A stretch of DNA of 35,976 nt. It comes from Gallionella sp. (GTDB taxonomy: Bacteria; Pseudomonadota; Gammaproteobacteria; Burkholderiales; Gallionellaceae). The notes below the pieces were generated by a model. That model was given only the letters and a program-made list of their open reading frames with translations. It was not told where the DNA came from and made no database searches. The stretch is taken from positions 1 to 35,976 of the forward strand of contig JARCRR010000122.1 in assembly GCA_029850565.1 (NCBI GenBank). The letters run 5' to 3'. The translations under genes were made by a program, and so were the position numbers. Positions 1 through 9,095 of the stretch are shown here, one piece after another (the stretch's first letter is position 1; each line of letters starts with the position of its first letter).

Positions 1-242
1 GCGTGGAGGAAAAGGTTTCGCTGTCCGAGCGCTTCGGGTTGTGGATCTCGTTCTATCCGTTTACGCAGGAGGAATATCTGGCGGTGGCGGCGCATTGGCT
101 GGCGCATCATGGCTGGAAGCGGGGGCTCGCTGATGAGGTGCGCACGGCGGCGTTGCAGTGGTCGTTGATGCGGGGGGCGCGGAGTGGCAGGGTGGCAGGA
201 CAATTTGCCAAGGATTGGTGCGGGCGACATGTCGCAAAATAA
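1..242 (+). CDS. DUF815-family AAA+ ATPase, C-terminal fragment
   Basis: This is the last 80 or so codons of a gene that begins before the window. The reading frame is open from the first base, so the GTG at base 3 is probably an internal valine. The conserved [14 protein letters not shown] block followed by a tyrosine-rich helix and the closing [15 protein letters not shown] stretch match the C-terminal lid of the DUF815 predicted P-loop ATPases. The Walker motifs must lie upstream and cannot be seen. Its stop codon overlaps the start of the mutT/thiE gene by 14 bases, so the two are probably co-translated. This gene pair is common in Betaproteobacteria. The biochemical role of DUF815 proteins is not established. 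Confidence 0.8.
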   Translation, partial: VEEKVSLSERFGLWISFYPFTQEEYLAVAAHWLAHHGWKRGLADEVRTAALQWSLMRGARSGRVAGQFAKDWCGRHVAK

Positions 243-1167
243 AGTTGTGGAAGTCTCTGCTGCAGTCCTGCAACGTCCCGACGGCTTTTTCCTCCTTGCC
301 CAACGTCCTGCCGGTAAAATCTGGGCGGGCTACTGGGAATTCCCCGGTGGCAAAGTCGAGCCGGGCGAGACGGCGCATCACGCCTTGGTGCGCGAGCTGC
401 GCGAAGAGCTGGGTATCGAAGTGCAAACCGCCTACCCGTGGCTTACGCGCGTGTTCACCTATCCGCACGCCGCGGTGCGCCTGAGTTTTTTTCGCGTGAT
501 GGAATGGAGTGGTGAATTGCATCCGCATGAAGGCCAGCAGTTCTTTTGGCAACAACCTGCCGAAGTTACCGTCAGCCCAATTCTCCCCGCCAATGCCCCT
601 ATCTTGCGCGCGCTGGAATTGCCAACTCTGTATGCCATCAGCAATGCCGCCGAACTCGGCGTAGAGCCGTTTCTGGCAAGCCTGCAAGCCAAGCTGGATG
701 GGGGCCTGCGGCTGGTGCAGTTGCGCGAAAAACATCTCTCTTGCGACGAATTGCGCGCGCTGGCACAGCGTGTAGTGGCGCTGGCTCACACGCACGGCGC
801 GAAGGTGTTGCTCAATGGCGACGTGGCATTGGCACATGAAGTTGGTGCAGATGGTGTGCAGTTGACCTCGACACAGCTTGCAGAGTTGTCGGAAAGACCT
901 GCGGTGGATTGGTGCGGTGCCTCGTGCCACAACGCAGAAGAGTTGCGACGTGCAGAAGCATTGGGGTGCGATTTCGCGCTGCTTTCACCGGTGCTGCCAA
1001 CGCAGTCTCATCCGGGTGCTGCGAATCTGGGGTGGGAAAGTTTTTCGACTATCGCTATTGGCTCGTCTATCCCGGTATATGCGCTGGGAGGTTTGAAGCC
1101 AGAGGATATACGAACGGCATGGCGATGCGGAGCGCACGGCATCGCCTTGTTGCGTCAGGCTTGGTGA
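229..1167 (+). CDS. mutT: MutT-type Nudix hydrolase fused to a ThiE-like domain
   Basis: The product is 312 residues with two domains. Residues 1-130 form a MutT-like Nudix hydrolase. The complete Nudix box runs from G41 to I63 and contains E47 and the RELREELGI end, so it should bind metal and sanitise oxidised nucleotides such as 8-oxo-dGTP. Residues from about 135 to the end form a TIM-barrel domain like thiamine-phosphate synthase (ThiE/TenI), with VQLREK near its start and a glycine-rich ALGGL phosphate site. The start chosen is the ATG at 229 (MSQNK). The track's start at 184 lies deeper inside the upstream gene and adds residues that do not fit the Nudix fold. The 3' end overlaps convergent yacG by 13 bases. 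Whether the ThiE half still makes thiamine phosphate is unknown. Confidence 0.92.
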   Translation: MSQNKVVEVSAAVLQRPDGFFLLAQRPAGKIWAGYWEFPGGKVEPGETAHHALVRELREELGIEVQTAYPWLTRVFTYPHAAVRLSFFRVMEWSGELHPHEGQQFFWQQPAEVTVSPILPANAPILRALELPTLYAISNAAELGVEPFLASLQAKLDGGLRLVQLREKHLSCDELRALAQRVVALAHTHGAKVLLNGDVALAHEVGADGVQLTSTQLAELSERPAVDWCGASCHNAEELRRAEALGCDFALLSPVLPTQSHPGAANLGWESFSTIAIGSSIPVYALGGLKPEDIRTAWRCGAHGIALLRQAW

Positions 1168-1340
1168 TTCGCTTCGGGCAGGTCTTGCTCGCGTTGCTCG
1201 ACGCGATACTCTTCGTTCGCCCACTTGCCCAAATCGATCATCTTGCAACGTTCGCTGCAGAATGGGCGAAATCGATTCGTGGTGTCCCATTGGTGTTGTT
1301 TGCCGCATTGCGGACAAGAGACGACAGGTGGTTTGCTCAT
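1155..1340 (-). CDS. yacG: DNA gyrase inhibitor YacG, zinc-binding
   Basis: This 61-residue protein has the treble-clef zinc knuckle of YacG: CPQC near residue 9 and CSERC near residue 28, followed by the [14 protein letters not shown] block that is nearly invariant in the family. In Escherichia coli YacG binds the GyrB C-terminal region and blocks gyrase from binding DNA. Length and motif order are normal. Its ATG overlaps the zapD stop codon as ATGA, so translation is probably coupled to zapD. It is the last gene of the minus-strand coaE-zapD-yacG group and ends head-to-head with the mutT/thiE fusion. Confidence 0.95.
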   Translation of the reverse strand: MSKPPVVSCPQCGKQHQWDTTNRFRPFCSERCKMIDLGKWANEEYRVEQREQDLPEANHQA

Positions 1341-2095
1341 TGAGATGAACAGAAGGTTAGATTGAACTCAACGTCATGTTCATACAGCGAAGTCTTGGCG
1401 AGCAAGTTGGCAGCGACGAAGCGGATGTTGAGTGCGTATTTGTTGGCGCTGACTTCGGGGATGCAGGGGAGGGTTTCGTCTAAAGTTATCCTCAACATCT
1501 GAGCGACGCGGCCACCTTGCATTTGCTGGAAAGTGCCTTGGTGTGCGACGAAATGGTGGATCTTTCCACTTTCTCTCAAGAGTGTGAGTATGACTCGAAT
1601 CCCGTCGCGCAAAGGAAGCAAAGGGTCGATCCAGGAATTTAAATCAGCACGGCGCTGTGCTTCCGGTTGATGTTGCCAGTAGTGGTATGAAGGCAAATCG
1701 AACTCGCATACCCCGCCAGGTATACAAGCGCGTTGTTTGATTCCCATCAGCCATTCGTTGTCGCGCAGATGCTGTCCTATCTTGCCATTCATATTCAGCA
1801 AACCTGTGCTGTAACTTTCTATCTCGCCTAGTATCGAGTCCAATGCTTCTTCAGAGATTGCAGGATTGTTGTGTAGTGCGCTGAGCGCCTTCTTTTGGCG
1901 CTCAAGGTCTTGCAACAGTTCGGATTTCAGATCGGCACGGCTGGCAACTTCGAGTATCTCGAATAAGACGCCGAGTGCAGCATGATGATCGGCACTTTCA
2001 GAGCTGGAGACAAAGCGCGAGACGCGCAGAAATAGATCCTCCAGACGCAGCATGGTGCGCACTCGTTCATTCAGAGGAAACTCGTAACTGATCAC
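1337..2095 (-). CDS. zapD: Cell division protein ZapD
   Basis: This is a 252-residue protein of the ZapD (YacF, DUF1342) family, which cross-links and bundles FtsZ filaments at the division ring. Recognisable parts are the opening [19 protein letters not shown] helix and the central [13 protein letters not shown] segment. The length matches the E. coli protein (about 247). The start is GTG, with an AGG-containing site a few bases upstream. The gene sits between coaE and yacG, the usual order in beta- and gammaproteobacteria. A 74-base gap separates it from coaE, in which I see no convincing terminator, so one coaE-zapD-yacG transcript is likely. Confidence 0.95.
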   Translation of the reverse strand: MISYEFPLNERVRTMLRLEDLFLRVSRFVSSSESADHHAALGVLFEILEVASRADLKSELLQDLERQKKALSALHNNPAISEEALDSILGEIESYSTGLLNMNGKIGQHLRDNEWLMGIKQRACIPGGVCEFDLPSYHYWQHQPEAQRRADLNSWIDPLLPLRDGIRVILTLLRESGKIHHFVAHQGTFQQMQGGRVAQMLRITLDETLPCIPEVSANKYALNIRFVAANLLAKTSLYEHDVEFNLTFCSSQ

Positions 2096-2169
2096 ATCCG
2101 CCTAGTGGGAAATATTGGAATTATTGGGTGCGAAAGATATAGGCAGTACCTCATATCGTCAATTGTTTT

Positions 2170-2766
2170 TCACAGACGAATCAACCGGCTGTGCAATTTT
2201 TCCACCTGTGCTCTCAAATCGCTGATATCGCCTTCGTTGCGTATGATCTCGTCGGCAAGCTGCAGGCGTTTCTCTCGCTTCATCTGCTGAGACATGATAG
2301 CTCGAACATCTGTTTCTTTGAGCCCGCTACGCTGAGTGGTTCGCTCGATTTGTTGCTGCTCGGAACAATCGACGACGATCACAGTATTTAGCCAATCGCG
2401 GTAGCGACTGCTTTCGAACAGCAAAGGGACGATGACAAGCGTGTAGGGCGCGTCGCTTGGCGAGGTGGCTGCTGCTTCGGTTTGCGCGAGGATGAGCGGA
2501 TGCAGTATGGCTTCCAAGCGGCGCTTTGCCTCCACGTCGGCGAAAATCAGTTCGCGCATCTTGGTCCGGTCCAGCGCGCCCTCTCCATTGATGAAAAGAG
2601 CGCCAAATGCTTTTCCTATAGGAGCTATTGCCGCACCGTTGGGTTGTGTGAGCTGATGTGAGATCAGATCGGTATCGACGATGCGCGCCCCCAGATCGGC
2701 AAACAACTGCGCGACAGTGCTTTTGCCGCTGCCTATCCCGCCTGTCAATCCATGGCAAAGACTCAC
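2170..2766 (-). CDS. coaE: Dephospho-CoA kinase
   Basis: CoaE phosphorylates the 3'-hydroxyl of dephospho-CoA, the last step of coenzyme A synthesis, in the cytoplasm. The N-terminal P-loop GLTGGIGSGKSTV and the following ADLGARIVDTDLISHQL stretch, with its DTD acidic site, are diagnostic. The LHPLI segment and the VIVPLLFES segment follow at the usual spacing. At 198 residues it has normal family length. The GTG start overlaps the pilD stop codon by four bases (GTGA). That tight coupling with pilD is the standard arrangement in pilBCD-type loci and ties CoA synthesis to this operon only by position, not by pathway. Confidence 0.96.
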   Translation of the reverse strand: MSLCHGLTGGIGSGKSTVAQLFADLGARIVDTDLISHQLTQPNGAAIAPIGKAFGALFINGEGALDRTKMRELIFADVEAKRRLEAILHPLILAQTEAAATSPSDAPYTLVIVPLLFESSRYRDWLNTVIVVDCSEQQQIERTTQRSGLKETDVRAIMSQQMKREKRLQLADEIIRNEGDISDLRAQVEKLHSRLIRL

Positions 2767-3626
2767 GGTACGGCGAGGAGTTGCAGATAACTTTGTGTCA
2801 AAGCCTGTCCCCAGAACAGGGCGATCAATCCACCGCCTGCAAGGTAGGGGCCGAAAGGGATGGGTATGTTACGTCCATGCTTGGTGAGCAGAATCAGCGT
2901 GATGCCGACCACCGCTCCGACTAGCGAGGAAAGGAGGATGACGAGTGGCAGCATCGTCCATCCCAGCCAAGCGCCGATTGCTGCGAGCAATTTGAAGTCG
3001 CCGAAGCCCATGCCCTCTTTGCCAGTGGTCAATTTGAATAACCAATACACACTCCACAATACTAGATAACCCGCGACGGCGCCGATGAGTGCGTTAGGCA
3101 GTGTGGTGAGTGCGCCGTTGAGATTCAGTATCAGTCCCAGCCACAACAGAGGGAGGGTGATGCTGTCAGGCAGGAGTTGTGTATCAAAGTCGATGAAGGT
3201 GAGCGCGATGAGTGCCCACACAAAAAAGAGGACAGCCATGCCTGCCAGCCCGAAGCCAAAATGCCAAGCTGCATAAGCGCTCAATAGACCGCTGAGAGTC
3301 TCTACGATAGGGTAGCGCGGGGAGATGCGTGCGTCGCACCCTGCGCATTTTCCACGCAGGAACAGGTAGCTTACCACCGGTATATTCTCCAGTGCACTGA
3401 TGGCGTGCCCGCAGTGAGGGCACGCGGAACGCGGGACGATTAAATCGTAGGGGGGAGAGGGTGCGGGCGTCTGTCCGTTCAGTTCGGCGCATTGTGCATG
3501 CCATTCACGTTCCATCATCTTGGGCAGGCGGTGGATGACGACATTGAGAAAGCTGCCGACGATCAGACCGAGCAGGCCGGCACAACAAGCAAACATCAAC
3601 GGCGAAGATTGAAATAGGAGCAGCAT
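2763..3626 (-). CDS. pilD: Prepilin peptidase / N-methyltransferase PilD
   Basis: PilD is an inner-membrane aspartyl protease that cleaves type IV prepilin and type II secretion pseudopilin leaders and methylates the new N terminus. Visible features are GSFLNVVIHRLP in the first membrane segment, a CPHC...CAGC zinc site in the cytoplasmic loop, and the two catalytic aspartate regions FIDFDTQLLPD and GMGFGDFKLL. About seven to eight membrane segments are present and the length (287) is normal. The ATG at 3626 was chosen. The ORF-track GTG at 3662 lies inside the pilC terminator hairpin and its extra residues translate the hairpin and U-tract. The gene ends in a four-base overlap with coaE. Confidence 0.94.
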   Translation of the reverse strand: MLLLFQSSPLMFACCAGLLGLIVGSFLNVVIHRLPKMMEREWHAQCAELNGQTPAPSPPYDLIVPRSACPHCGHAISALENIPVVSYLFLRGKCAGCDARISPRYPIVETLSGLLSAYAAWHFGFGLAGMAVLFFVWALIALTFIDFDTQLLPDSITLPLLWLGLILNLNGALTTLPNALIGAVAGYLVLWSVYWLFKLTTGKEGMGFGDFKLLAAIGAWLGWTMLPLVILLSSLVGAVVGITLILLTKHGRNIPIPFGPYLAGGGLIALFWGQALTQSYLQLLAVP

Positions 3627-3646
3627 CGCAGCAATATTAGACCTAT

Positions 3647-3672
3647 AAAAAAAGCGCGGCACATCGCCGCGC
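3647..3672 (-). terminator. Rho-independent terminator after pilC
   Basis: On the minus strand a perfect seven-base-pair GC-only stem (GCGCGGC / GCCGCGC) with a five-base loop is followed directly by seven T residues. It begins about 20 bases after the pilC stop codon and lies just upstream of pilD, so it should end most pilC transcripts before pilD. Confidence 0.9.
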
Positions 3673-3692
3673 CTGAAATCGTGAAATGATCG

Positions 3693-4907
3693 TTATACGA
3701 CCTGTCCCATTTTGAAGATGGGCAGATACATGGCAATCACCATGCCGCCGATGAGCGTTCCCAACACCACCATGATGATGGGTTCCATCAGGCTGGATAA
3801 AGCCTCTACTGCATCATCTACTTCAGCTTCATAAAAATCTGCAACTTTGGATAGCATGCTGTCGATGGAACCCGACTCCTCTCCGATGGCAACCATTTGC
3901 AATACCATGGGAGGGAAGACGTTGGAATTGACCATGGCTGTATTTAAACTGCTGCCGGATGTTACTTCACGTTGGATTTGCTTGGTTGCATCAAAATACA
4001 CCGCATTTCCAGCCGCGCCGGCAACAGAATCAAAAGCTTCCACAAGAGGAACACCTGCTGCGAACATGGTGGATAAAGTTCGTGCCCAGCGGGCGATAGT
4101 GGCAATACGAACCAGGCGTCCAAAAATGGGGAGCTTAAGCATCAGTTGGTCCATACGTCGTTGCATGGTCTTATTACGCTTCCACATATACATGAACCAA
4201 TATATGCCACCCCCTACGATACTGAAGATCGCCCACCACCATGTGACGAAGAAATCAGAGATTGCCATTACAACCAGCGTTGGGGCTGGCAGGTCGGCAC
4301 CGAAGCTGCTGAACAGCTCTTTGAATGCAGGAATCACGAAGATCATGATCACTGCGGTGATGACGAACGCAATGACAACAATGGAAATTGGATAGAACAA
4401 AGCAGATTTGATCTTGCTCTTGATGGCTTGGATCTTTTCCTTATAGGTCGCCAAACGATCCAGTAGGCTGTCCAGAATACCAGCAGCTTCACCCGCGCCA
4501 ATCAAGTTGCAAAAAAGATCGTCAAAATAAAGAGGAAACTTCCTGAACGCCTGTTCCAAGCTGCTACCTGTTTCGACATCGGTTTTGATATCCATCAGCA
4601 AGCGCGCTACGGCAGGATTCTCGTGCCCTTTTCCTACTATGTCGAAAGCCTGCAACAGAGGTACGCCGGATTTCAGCATGGTGGCTAGCTGTCGGGTGAA
4701 TAAAGTGACGTCTTTTTCTGTGACCTTACCGCTACCGGAGGCACTTTTTTTTATCTTTGTGACGGTGATGCCCTGACGCCGCAGATGTGCAGAAACGCTG
4801 GCCTCACCTGCACCCCTCATTTCGCCTTTGACGATTTTGCCGGTCTTGTCCTTACCTTCCCAGCTGTACTGGATATCTTTGACTTTCTCGGGTTTTGCGG
4901 TAGCCAT
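3693..4907 (-). CDS. pilC: Type IV pilus inner-membrane platform protein PilC
   Basis: PilC (GspF family) is the polytopic inner-membrane platform that the PilB and PilT ATPases turn during pilus extension and retraction. The 404-residue product has two T2SSF repeats, roughly residues 70-195 and 275-395. Each carries the LxxGVPLLxAFD / AAGVPLVEAFD type segment and a later GEExG helix pair (GAGEAAG, IGEESGS). Three hydrophobic membrane spans are visible, the last at the C terminus (IIMVVLGTLIGGMVIAMYLPIF). The ATG at 4907 was chosen because GAGGT lies just before it. The track adds six residues. No pilB or pilT lies next to it in this window, unlike the usual pilBCD order. Confidence 0.95.
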   Translation of the reverse strand: MATAKPEKVKDIQYSWEGKDKTGKIVKGEMRGAGEASVSAHLRRQGITVTKIKKSASGSGKVTEKDVTLFTRQLATMLKSGVPLLQAFDIVGKGHENPAVARLLMDIKTDVETGSSLEQAFRKFPLYFDDLFCNLIGAGEAAGILDSLLDRLATYKEKIQAIKSKIKSALFYPISIVVIAFVITAVIMIFVIPAFKELFSSFGADLPAPTLVVMAISDFFVTWWWAIFSIVGGGIYWFMYMWKRNKTMQRRMDQLMLKLPIFGRLVRIATIARWARTLSTMFAAGVPLVEAFDSVAGAAGNAVYFDATKQIQREVTSGSSLNTAMVNSNVFPPMVLQMVAIGEESGSIDSMLSKVADFYEAEVDDAVEALSSLMEPIIMVVLGTLIGGMVIAMYLPIFKMGQVV

Positions 4908-4979
4908 CGTGTTACCTCGATCCAAGCGTTGTCATAGTGAAGGTTGGGTTCATTGTGAATACTCGCGTCAATGCGCTAG

Positions 4980-4985
4980 ATTATA
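4980..4985 (-). promoter_or_regulatory. Possible pilC -10 element
   Basis: A perfect TATAAT lies on the minus strand about 75 bases upstream of the pilC ATG, in the 120-base gap after the CNNM gene. I see no good -35 box at 16-18 bases, so this is only a candidate for the promoter that would let pilC be transcribed on its own. Confidence 0.3.
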
Positions 4986-5027
4986 AAGGCCTTTTGCATG
5001 ATGCATGGCTTTGTGGGCTTTGTAAAG

Positions 5028-6317
5028 CTAGGACAAAGTGCTGTGTTTGTCTGGTCGGGCCGGGAATATCCGCGCGACTTTGACTGCCCTGTCCTGAGTC
5101 TGGATGATCTCGATTGCATAGTCTTCGATCTTGAGGCTGGTGCCTGGCTCTGGGATATCTTGCAGGTGCTCCAGAATCAGGCCATTCAAGGTTTTTGCTT
5201 CGCCTAAAGGGAGATGCAGGCCTAGCTTGCGATTCAGTTCGCGCAGGCTGCTGCTTCCTTCCAGCAACAAACTTCCATCGGAATGACGCAGATATTTTCC
5301 GGTCTGCGAAGGTGATTGTGTGGTGAAGTCGCCTACGATCTCTTCAAGGATGTTCTCCAGCGTCACTAGGCCGAGCAGCTCGCCATACTCATCCACGACC
5401 AATCCCATACGGGAATGACGTTCTTGGAATTGTTGTAACTGTTTCAAGAGCGGTGTGTCGGAAGGAATGAAATAAGGCTCCTGCAATATCTCACGCAACT
5501 GGGGGGCATCGATTGTTTCCTCTTGTAAAAGAGAAAGTACTCGCTTGATATGCAAGATGCCGATGATGTTACTCTGCGAATTGGCATAAACCGGCATCAA
5601 TGTATGGTGGCTAGTGGTGATTTGCTGGCGCAATTCGGCAGGATCGACATCGATATTGAGCGACTCGATCTGATTGCGAGGGATCATCACGTCGTTGACC
5701 GTGATGCGTTCCAAATCGACTAGGTTCAGCAACATCTTCTGATGTTTGCGCGGCAGGAAATGTTCGGCTTCCAGTACCAAGCCTCTTAGCTCTTCCAGCG
5801 TAACTTTTTGTTTGCTCTGATCGGTCTGAACCTTGATTCGTAGCAGCCACAAAAAACCTTTCACCACGGCCGTTGCAACAGAGACGACGGGGTGGAACAG
5901 GGTGATGAGTGGTGTCAGCAGATAGCTGGAAGGGAGGGCGACACGTTCAGGATGACTCGCCGCGATGATCTTCGGCATGATCTCGCTGAACACCAGCAAG
6001 ATAAAAGTGATGAGTAACGTTCCGAGCAGCAGTGCTAGTTCGCTAGCACCGAATAAACGTAGGATAAGGATGTTGGTCACTGCTGCTGCCGCTACGTTGA
6101 GCAGGGTGTTTCCAAACAAGATCGAACCCAGTAGTTTGTCTACCTTGGAGAGCAAGCGCCCAGTCAGCTTGGCGCTGCGACTACCTTTGCGGATCAGCAT
6201 ATTCAGGCGATAGCGATTGATCGCCATCATGCTGGTCTCGGCAGCAGAGAACCATGCGCCGAATAGCAATAGCAGCAAGAGGATTCCAAGCAGTGCGTTT
6301 AGGGAGAGGTCGTCCAA
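5028..6317 (-). CDS. CNNM/CorC-family membrane protein with CBS pair
   Basis: This is a 429-residue member of the HlyC/CorC (CNNM, YfjD-like) family, thought to act in magnesium or cobalt efflux. The order is a DUF21 transmembrane domain (about residues 1-190, with FSAAETSMMAINRYRL typical of the first helices), a cytoplasmic CBS pair (about 210-330, with VMIPRNQIESL and MGLVVDEYGELLGLVTLENILEEIVGD), and a C-terminal CorC_HlyC domain (about 345-425). The start must be TTG at 6317 or further in, because an in-frame TGA lies three codons upstream. Ion specificity cannot be told from sequence. In many Betaproteobacteria this gene is followed by pilB; here it is followed by pilC. Confidence 0.9.
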   Translation of the reverse strand: MDDLSLNALLGILLLLLLFGAWFSAAETSMMAINRYRLNMLIRKGSRSAKLTGRLLSKVDKLLGSILFGNTLLNVAAAAVTNILILRLFGASELALLLGTLLITFILLVFSEIMPKIIAASHPERVALPSSYLLTPLITLFHPVVSVATAVVKGFLWLLRIKVQTDQSKQKVTLEELRGLVLEAEHFLPRKHQKMLLNLVDLERITVNDVMIPRNQIESLNIDVDPAELRQQITTSHHTLMPVYANSQSNIIGILHIKRVLSLLQEETIDAPQLREILQEPYFIPSDTPLLKQLQQFQERHSRMGLVVDEYGELLGLVTLENILEEIVGDFTTQSPSQTGKYLRHSDGSLLLEGSSSLRELNRKLGLHLPLGEAKTLNGLILEHLQDIPEPGTSLKIEDYAIEIIQTQDRAVKVARIFPARPDKHSTLS

Positions 6318-6372
6318 GTTCGATCAGTCGGTAAAGAGATGGCAGGGATGGTGTGCGACGAGCGATGGAGTG

Positions 6373-7158
6373 TCAAGCCGGCCGACGAAGGCTGTGCCGC
6401 ATCATCCAGATGCCGACTAACACCATGGGTAAGCTCAGCCACTGCCCCATGCTTACGCCGAAGGTCATCAAACCGAAGATGCCGTCATCGGGATTGCGGG
6501 CGAACTCGGCGATGAAGCGGAAGCTGCCGTAGCCGATGAGGAACAAGCCCGACACCGCGCCAATGGCACGAGGCTTGGACGAATACCACCAGAGCAAAAT
6601 GAAAAGTGCGACACCTTCCAGCGCGAACTCGTACAACTGCGAGGCATGGCGCGGCAGGCTGTCCACATGGGGGAAAATCATTCCCCAGGGCGCATCGGTG
6701 GGGCGCCCCCACAATTCACCGTTGATGAAATTGCCGATTCGTCCGAAAGCAAGTCCGGGCGGGACAAGTGGTGCGATGAAATCCATCAAAGCGAGCCATT
6801 GGATGTTGCGGCCGCGGGCAAATAAGGCCATCGCAATCAGTACGCCGAGGAAGCCACCGTGAAAAGACATACCGCCTTCCCATACTGCAACGATCTTCAG
6901 AGGATTCGAGAAGTAGTAACTGGGGTTGTAGAACAACACCTCGCCCAACCTTCCGCCCAACACCACACCAAGCACACCATAGAAAAGAAGGTCGTCGAGG
7001 AATTTCTCATCCCATCCGGCTCGATTCAATGTACGTAAACGCATCCTGCCTAGCCAGATGAAACAAGCGAAGGCCAACAGATACATCAAGCCATACCAGT
7101 GGATGCCGAAAGGGCCGAGGTGGATGGCGACGGGGTCGAATTGCGGGTGAACGAGCAT
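6373..7158 (-). CDS. lgt: Prolipoprotein diacylglyceryl transferase
   Basis: Lgt moves a diacylglyceryl group from phosphatidylglycerol to the lipobox cysteine of prolipoproteins in the inner membrane, the first step of lipoprotein maturation. The Lgt signature ([16 protein letters not shown]) and the [11 protein letters not shown] motif are both intact, and about seven membrane segments are visible. The ATG at 7158 ([16 protein letters not shown]) was chosen: it has TGAGG just upstream and matches the family N terminus. The longer ORF from 7215 would overlap the start of ilvD on the other strand. The product is 261 residues. It is divergent from ilvD, with about 55 bases between the start codons. 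Confidence 0.95.
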   Translation of the reverse strand: MLVHPQFDPVAIHLGPFGIHWYGLMYLLAFACFIWLGRMRLRTLNRAGWDEKFLDDLLFYGVLGVVLGGRLGEVLFYNPSYYFSNPLKIVAVWEGGMSFHGGFLGVLIAMALFARGRNIQWLALMDFIAPLVPPGLAFGRIGNFINGELWGRPTDAPWGMIFPHVDSLPRHASQLYEFALEGVALFILLWWYSSKPRAIGAVSGLFLIGYGSFRFIAEFARNPDDGIFGLMTFGVSMGQWLSLPMVLVGIWMMRHSLRRPA

Positions 7159-7213
7159 AGCCTCAGATGGGTTAGAATCAACGCTCCAATTATACGTTGC
7201 TTGAGAAAACATC

Positions 7214-9067
7214 ATGCCTCAATACCGATCCCATACCTCCACCCACGGCCGCAACATGGCTGGCGCGCGCTCTTTGTGGCGCGCGACCGGCATGAAAGAT
7301 GGCGACTTCGGCAAACCCATTATCGCCATCGCCAACTCCTTTACTCAATTCGTGCCCGGCCATGTTCACTTGAAGGACTTGGGGCAGATGGTGGCGCGCG
7401 AGATCGAGAAGGCAGGCGGCATCGCCAAAGAGTTCAACACCATCGCGGTGGATGACGGCATCGCCATGGGGCACGACGGTATGCTGTATTCGCTGCCTTC
7501 GCGTGACCTCATCGCCGACTCGGTGGAATACATGTGCAATGCTCACTGTGCCGATGCGCTGGTGTGTATCTCCAATTGCGACAAGATCACGCCGGGAATG
7601 TTGATGGCGGCGATGCGCTTGAACATCCCTGTGGTGTTCGTTTCGGGGGGGCCGATGGAAGCGGGCAAGGCAACCTTGCAAGGCAAAGTCGTCGGACTGG
7701 ATCTGGTTGATGCGATGGTGGCGGCGGCGGATAGTCGTGTGAGCGATGCGGATGTAGATGCCATCGAACGTTCCGCCTGCCCTACCTGTGGCTCATGCTC
7801 TGGTATGTTCACTGCGAACTCGATGAACTGCCTGACAGAGGCATTGGGTTTGTCACTGCCCGGCAACGGTTCGCTGGTGGCGACACATGCCGAGCGTAAG
7901 CAGTTGTTCTTGCGCGCTGGGCGCACCATCGTCGAGTTGTGCAAACGTTATTACGAACAAGATGATGCATCCGTGCTGCCGCGCAGCATCGCCACGTTTG
8001 ATGCTTTCGAGAACGCGATGACTTTGGACATCGCCATGGGCGGTTCGACCAATACCGTGTTGCACCTGTTGGCTATCGCACGCGAAGCGGGTGTGGATTT
8101 CACCATGAAGGACATGGATAGGTTGTCGCGTCACGTGCCGACCTTGTGCAAGGTCGCTCCGTCCTCTGAATATCACTTAGAAGATGTACATCGCGCGGGT
8201 GGTATCGCCGCTATCTTGGGTGAGTTGGATCGTGCAGGCCTGTTACATGGTGAAGTCGGTACCGTGCACAGCAAGACGATGCGCGAAGGTCTGAAGCAGT
8301 GGGACATCGCGCAAACGACTAACGAAGAAGCGAAGAAGTTCTTCCGTGCCGCTCCCGGCGGTATCGTTACCACCATCGCCTTCTCGCAATCCATGTTGTA
8401 CCCAGAACTGGATGCGGATAGAGCCAATGGTTGCATCCGTGATGCTGCCCACGCCTACTCGAAAGATGGTGGCTTAGCCGTGTTGCATGGCAACATCGCT
8501 CTAGATGGCTGCATCGTGAAGACGGCGGGTGTGGATGAGAGCATCTTGAAATTCGGCGGTCGTGCGCGCGTGTTCGAGAGTCAAGACGCGGCGACAGCAG
8601 GAATCCTTGCCGATCAGATTGTCTCGGGCGATGTCGTGGTGATCCGCTATGAAGGCCCGAAGGGCGGGCCCGGTATGCAGGAGATGTTGTATCCGACTTC
8701 GTATCTAAAATCCAAGGGATTGGGCAAAGCTTGCGCCTTGCTCACTGACGGACGTTTCTCGGGTGGTACATCGGGCTTGAGTATCGGTCACGTCTCACCG
8801 GAAGCGGCGAGCGGTGGTGCTATTGGCTTGGTGCAAGAAGGTGATCGCATCGAGATCGATATTCCGAATCGCAGCATCAATTTGGCCATCACCGATGCTG
8901 AGATGACCCAGCGTCGCGCTGCGATGGATGCGAAAGGCAAGCACGGCTGGAAGCCTGCTGCCGTTCGTCCGCGCAAGATATCCGCAGCACTGCGCGCTTA
9001 CGCAGCGATGGTCACTTCGGCAGATAAGGGTGCTGTACGTGACGTATCTCAGGTAGAAGGTAAGTAA
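7214..9067 (+). CDS. ilvD: Dihydroxy-acid dehydratase
   Basis: IlvD dehydrates 2,3-dihydroxy-isovalerate and its methyl homologue to 2-keto acids in valine and isoleucine synthesis, using an Fe-S cluster. The 617-residue product has the expected cluster cysteines in [12 protein letters not shown] and in [20 protein letters not shown], plus the conserved [20 protein letters not shown] stretch near the C terminus. The length is essentially that of E. coli IlvD (616), so it belongs to the long form. A weak site lies upstream of the ATG. The intergenic space to lgt is short and AT-rich but I do not see a confident promoter. ParA-like and cytochrome genes follow on the same strand. Confidence 0.97.
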   Translation: MPQYRSHTSTHGRNMAGARSLWRATGMKDGDFGKPIIAIANSFTQFVPGHVHLKDLGQMVAREIEKAGGIAKEFNTIAVDDGIAMGHDGMLYSLPSRDLIADSVEYMCNAHCADALVCISNCDKITPGMLMAAMRLNIPVVFVSGGPMEAGKATLQGKVVGLDLVDAMVAAADSRVSDADVDAIERSACPTCGSCSGMFTANSMNCLTEALGLSLPGNGSLVATHAERKQLFLRAGRTIVELCKRYYEQDDASVLPRSIATFDAFENAMTLDIAMGGSTNTVLHLLAIAREAGVDFTMKDMDRLSRHVPTLCKVAPSSEYHLEDVHRAGGIAAILGELDRAGLLHGEVGTVHSKTMREGLKQWDIAQTTNEEAKKFFRAAPGGIVTTIAFSQSMLYPELDADRANGCIRDAAHAYSKDGGLAVLHGNIALDGCIVKTAGVDESILKFGGRARVFESQDAATAGILADQIVSGDVVVIRYEGPKGGPGMQEMLYPTSYLKSKGLGKACALLTDGRFSGGTSGLSIGHVSPEAASGGAIGLVQEGDRIEIDIPNRSINLAITDAEMTQRRAAMDAKGKHGWKPAAVRPRKISAALRAYAAMVTSADKGAVRDVSQVEGK

Positions 9068-9095
9068 CAATATCCGGCGGGAAGGAGGCAGTATC

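Noticed and set aside
61-930. 289-residue minus-strand ORF opposite mutT/thiE
   Set aside because: It overlaps two supported plus-strand genes and has no motifs.
3627-3662. Upstream GTG start for pilD
   Set aside because: It lies inside the pilC terminator hairpin, and the extra residues are the translated hairpin and T-run. ATG 3626 gives the normal PilD N terminus.
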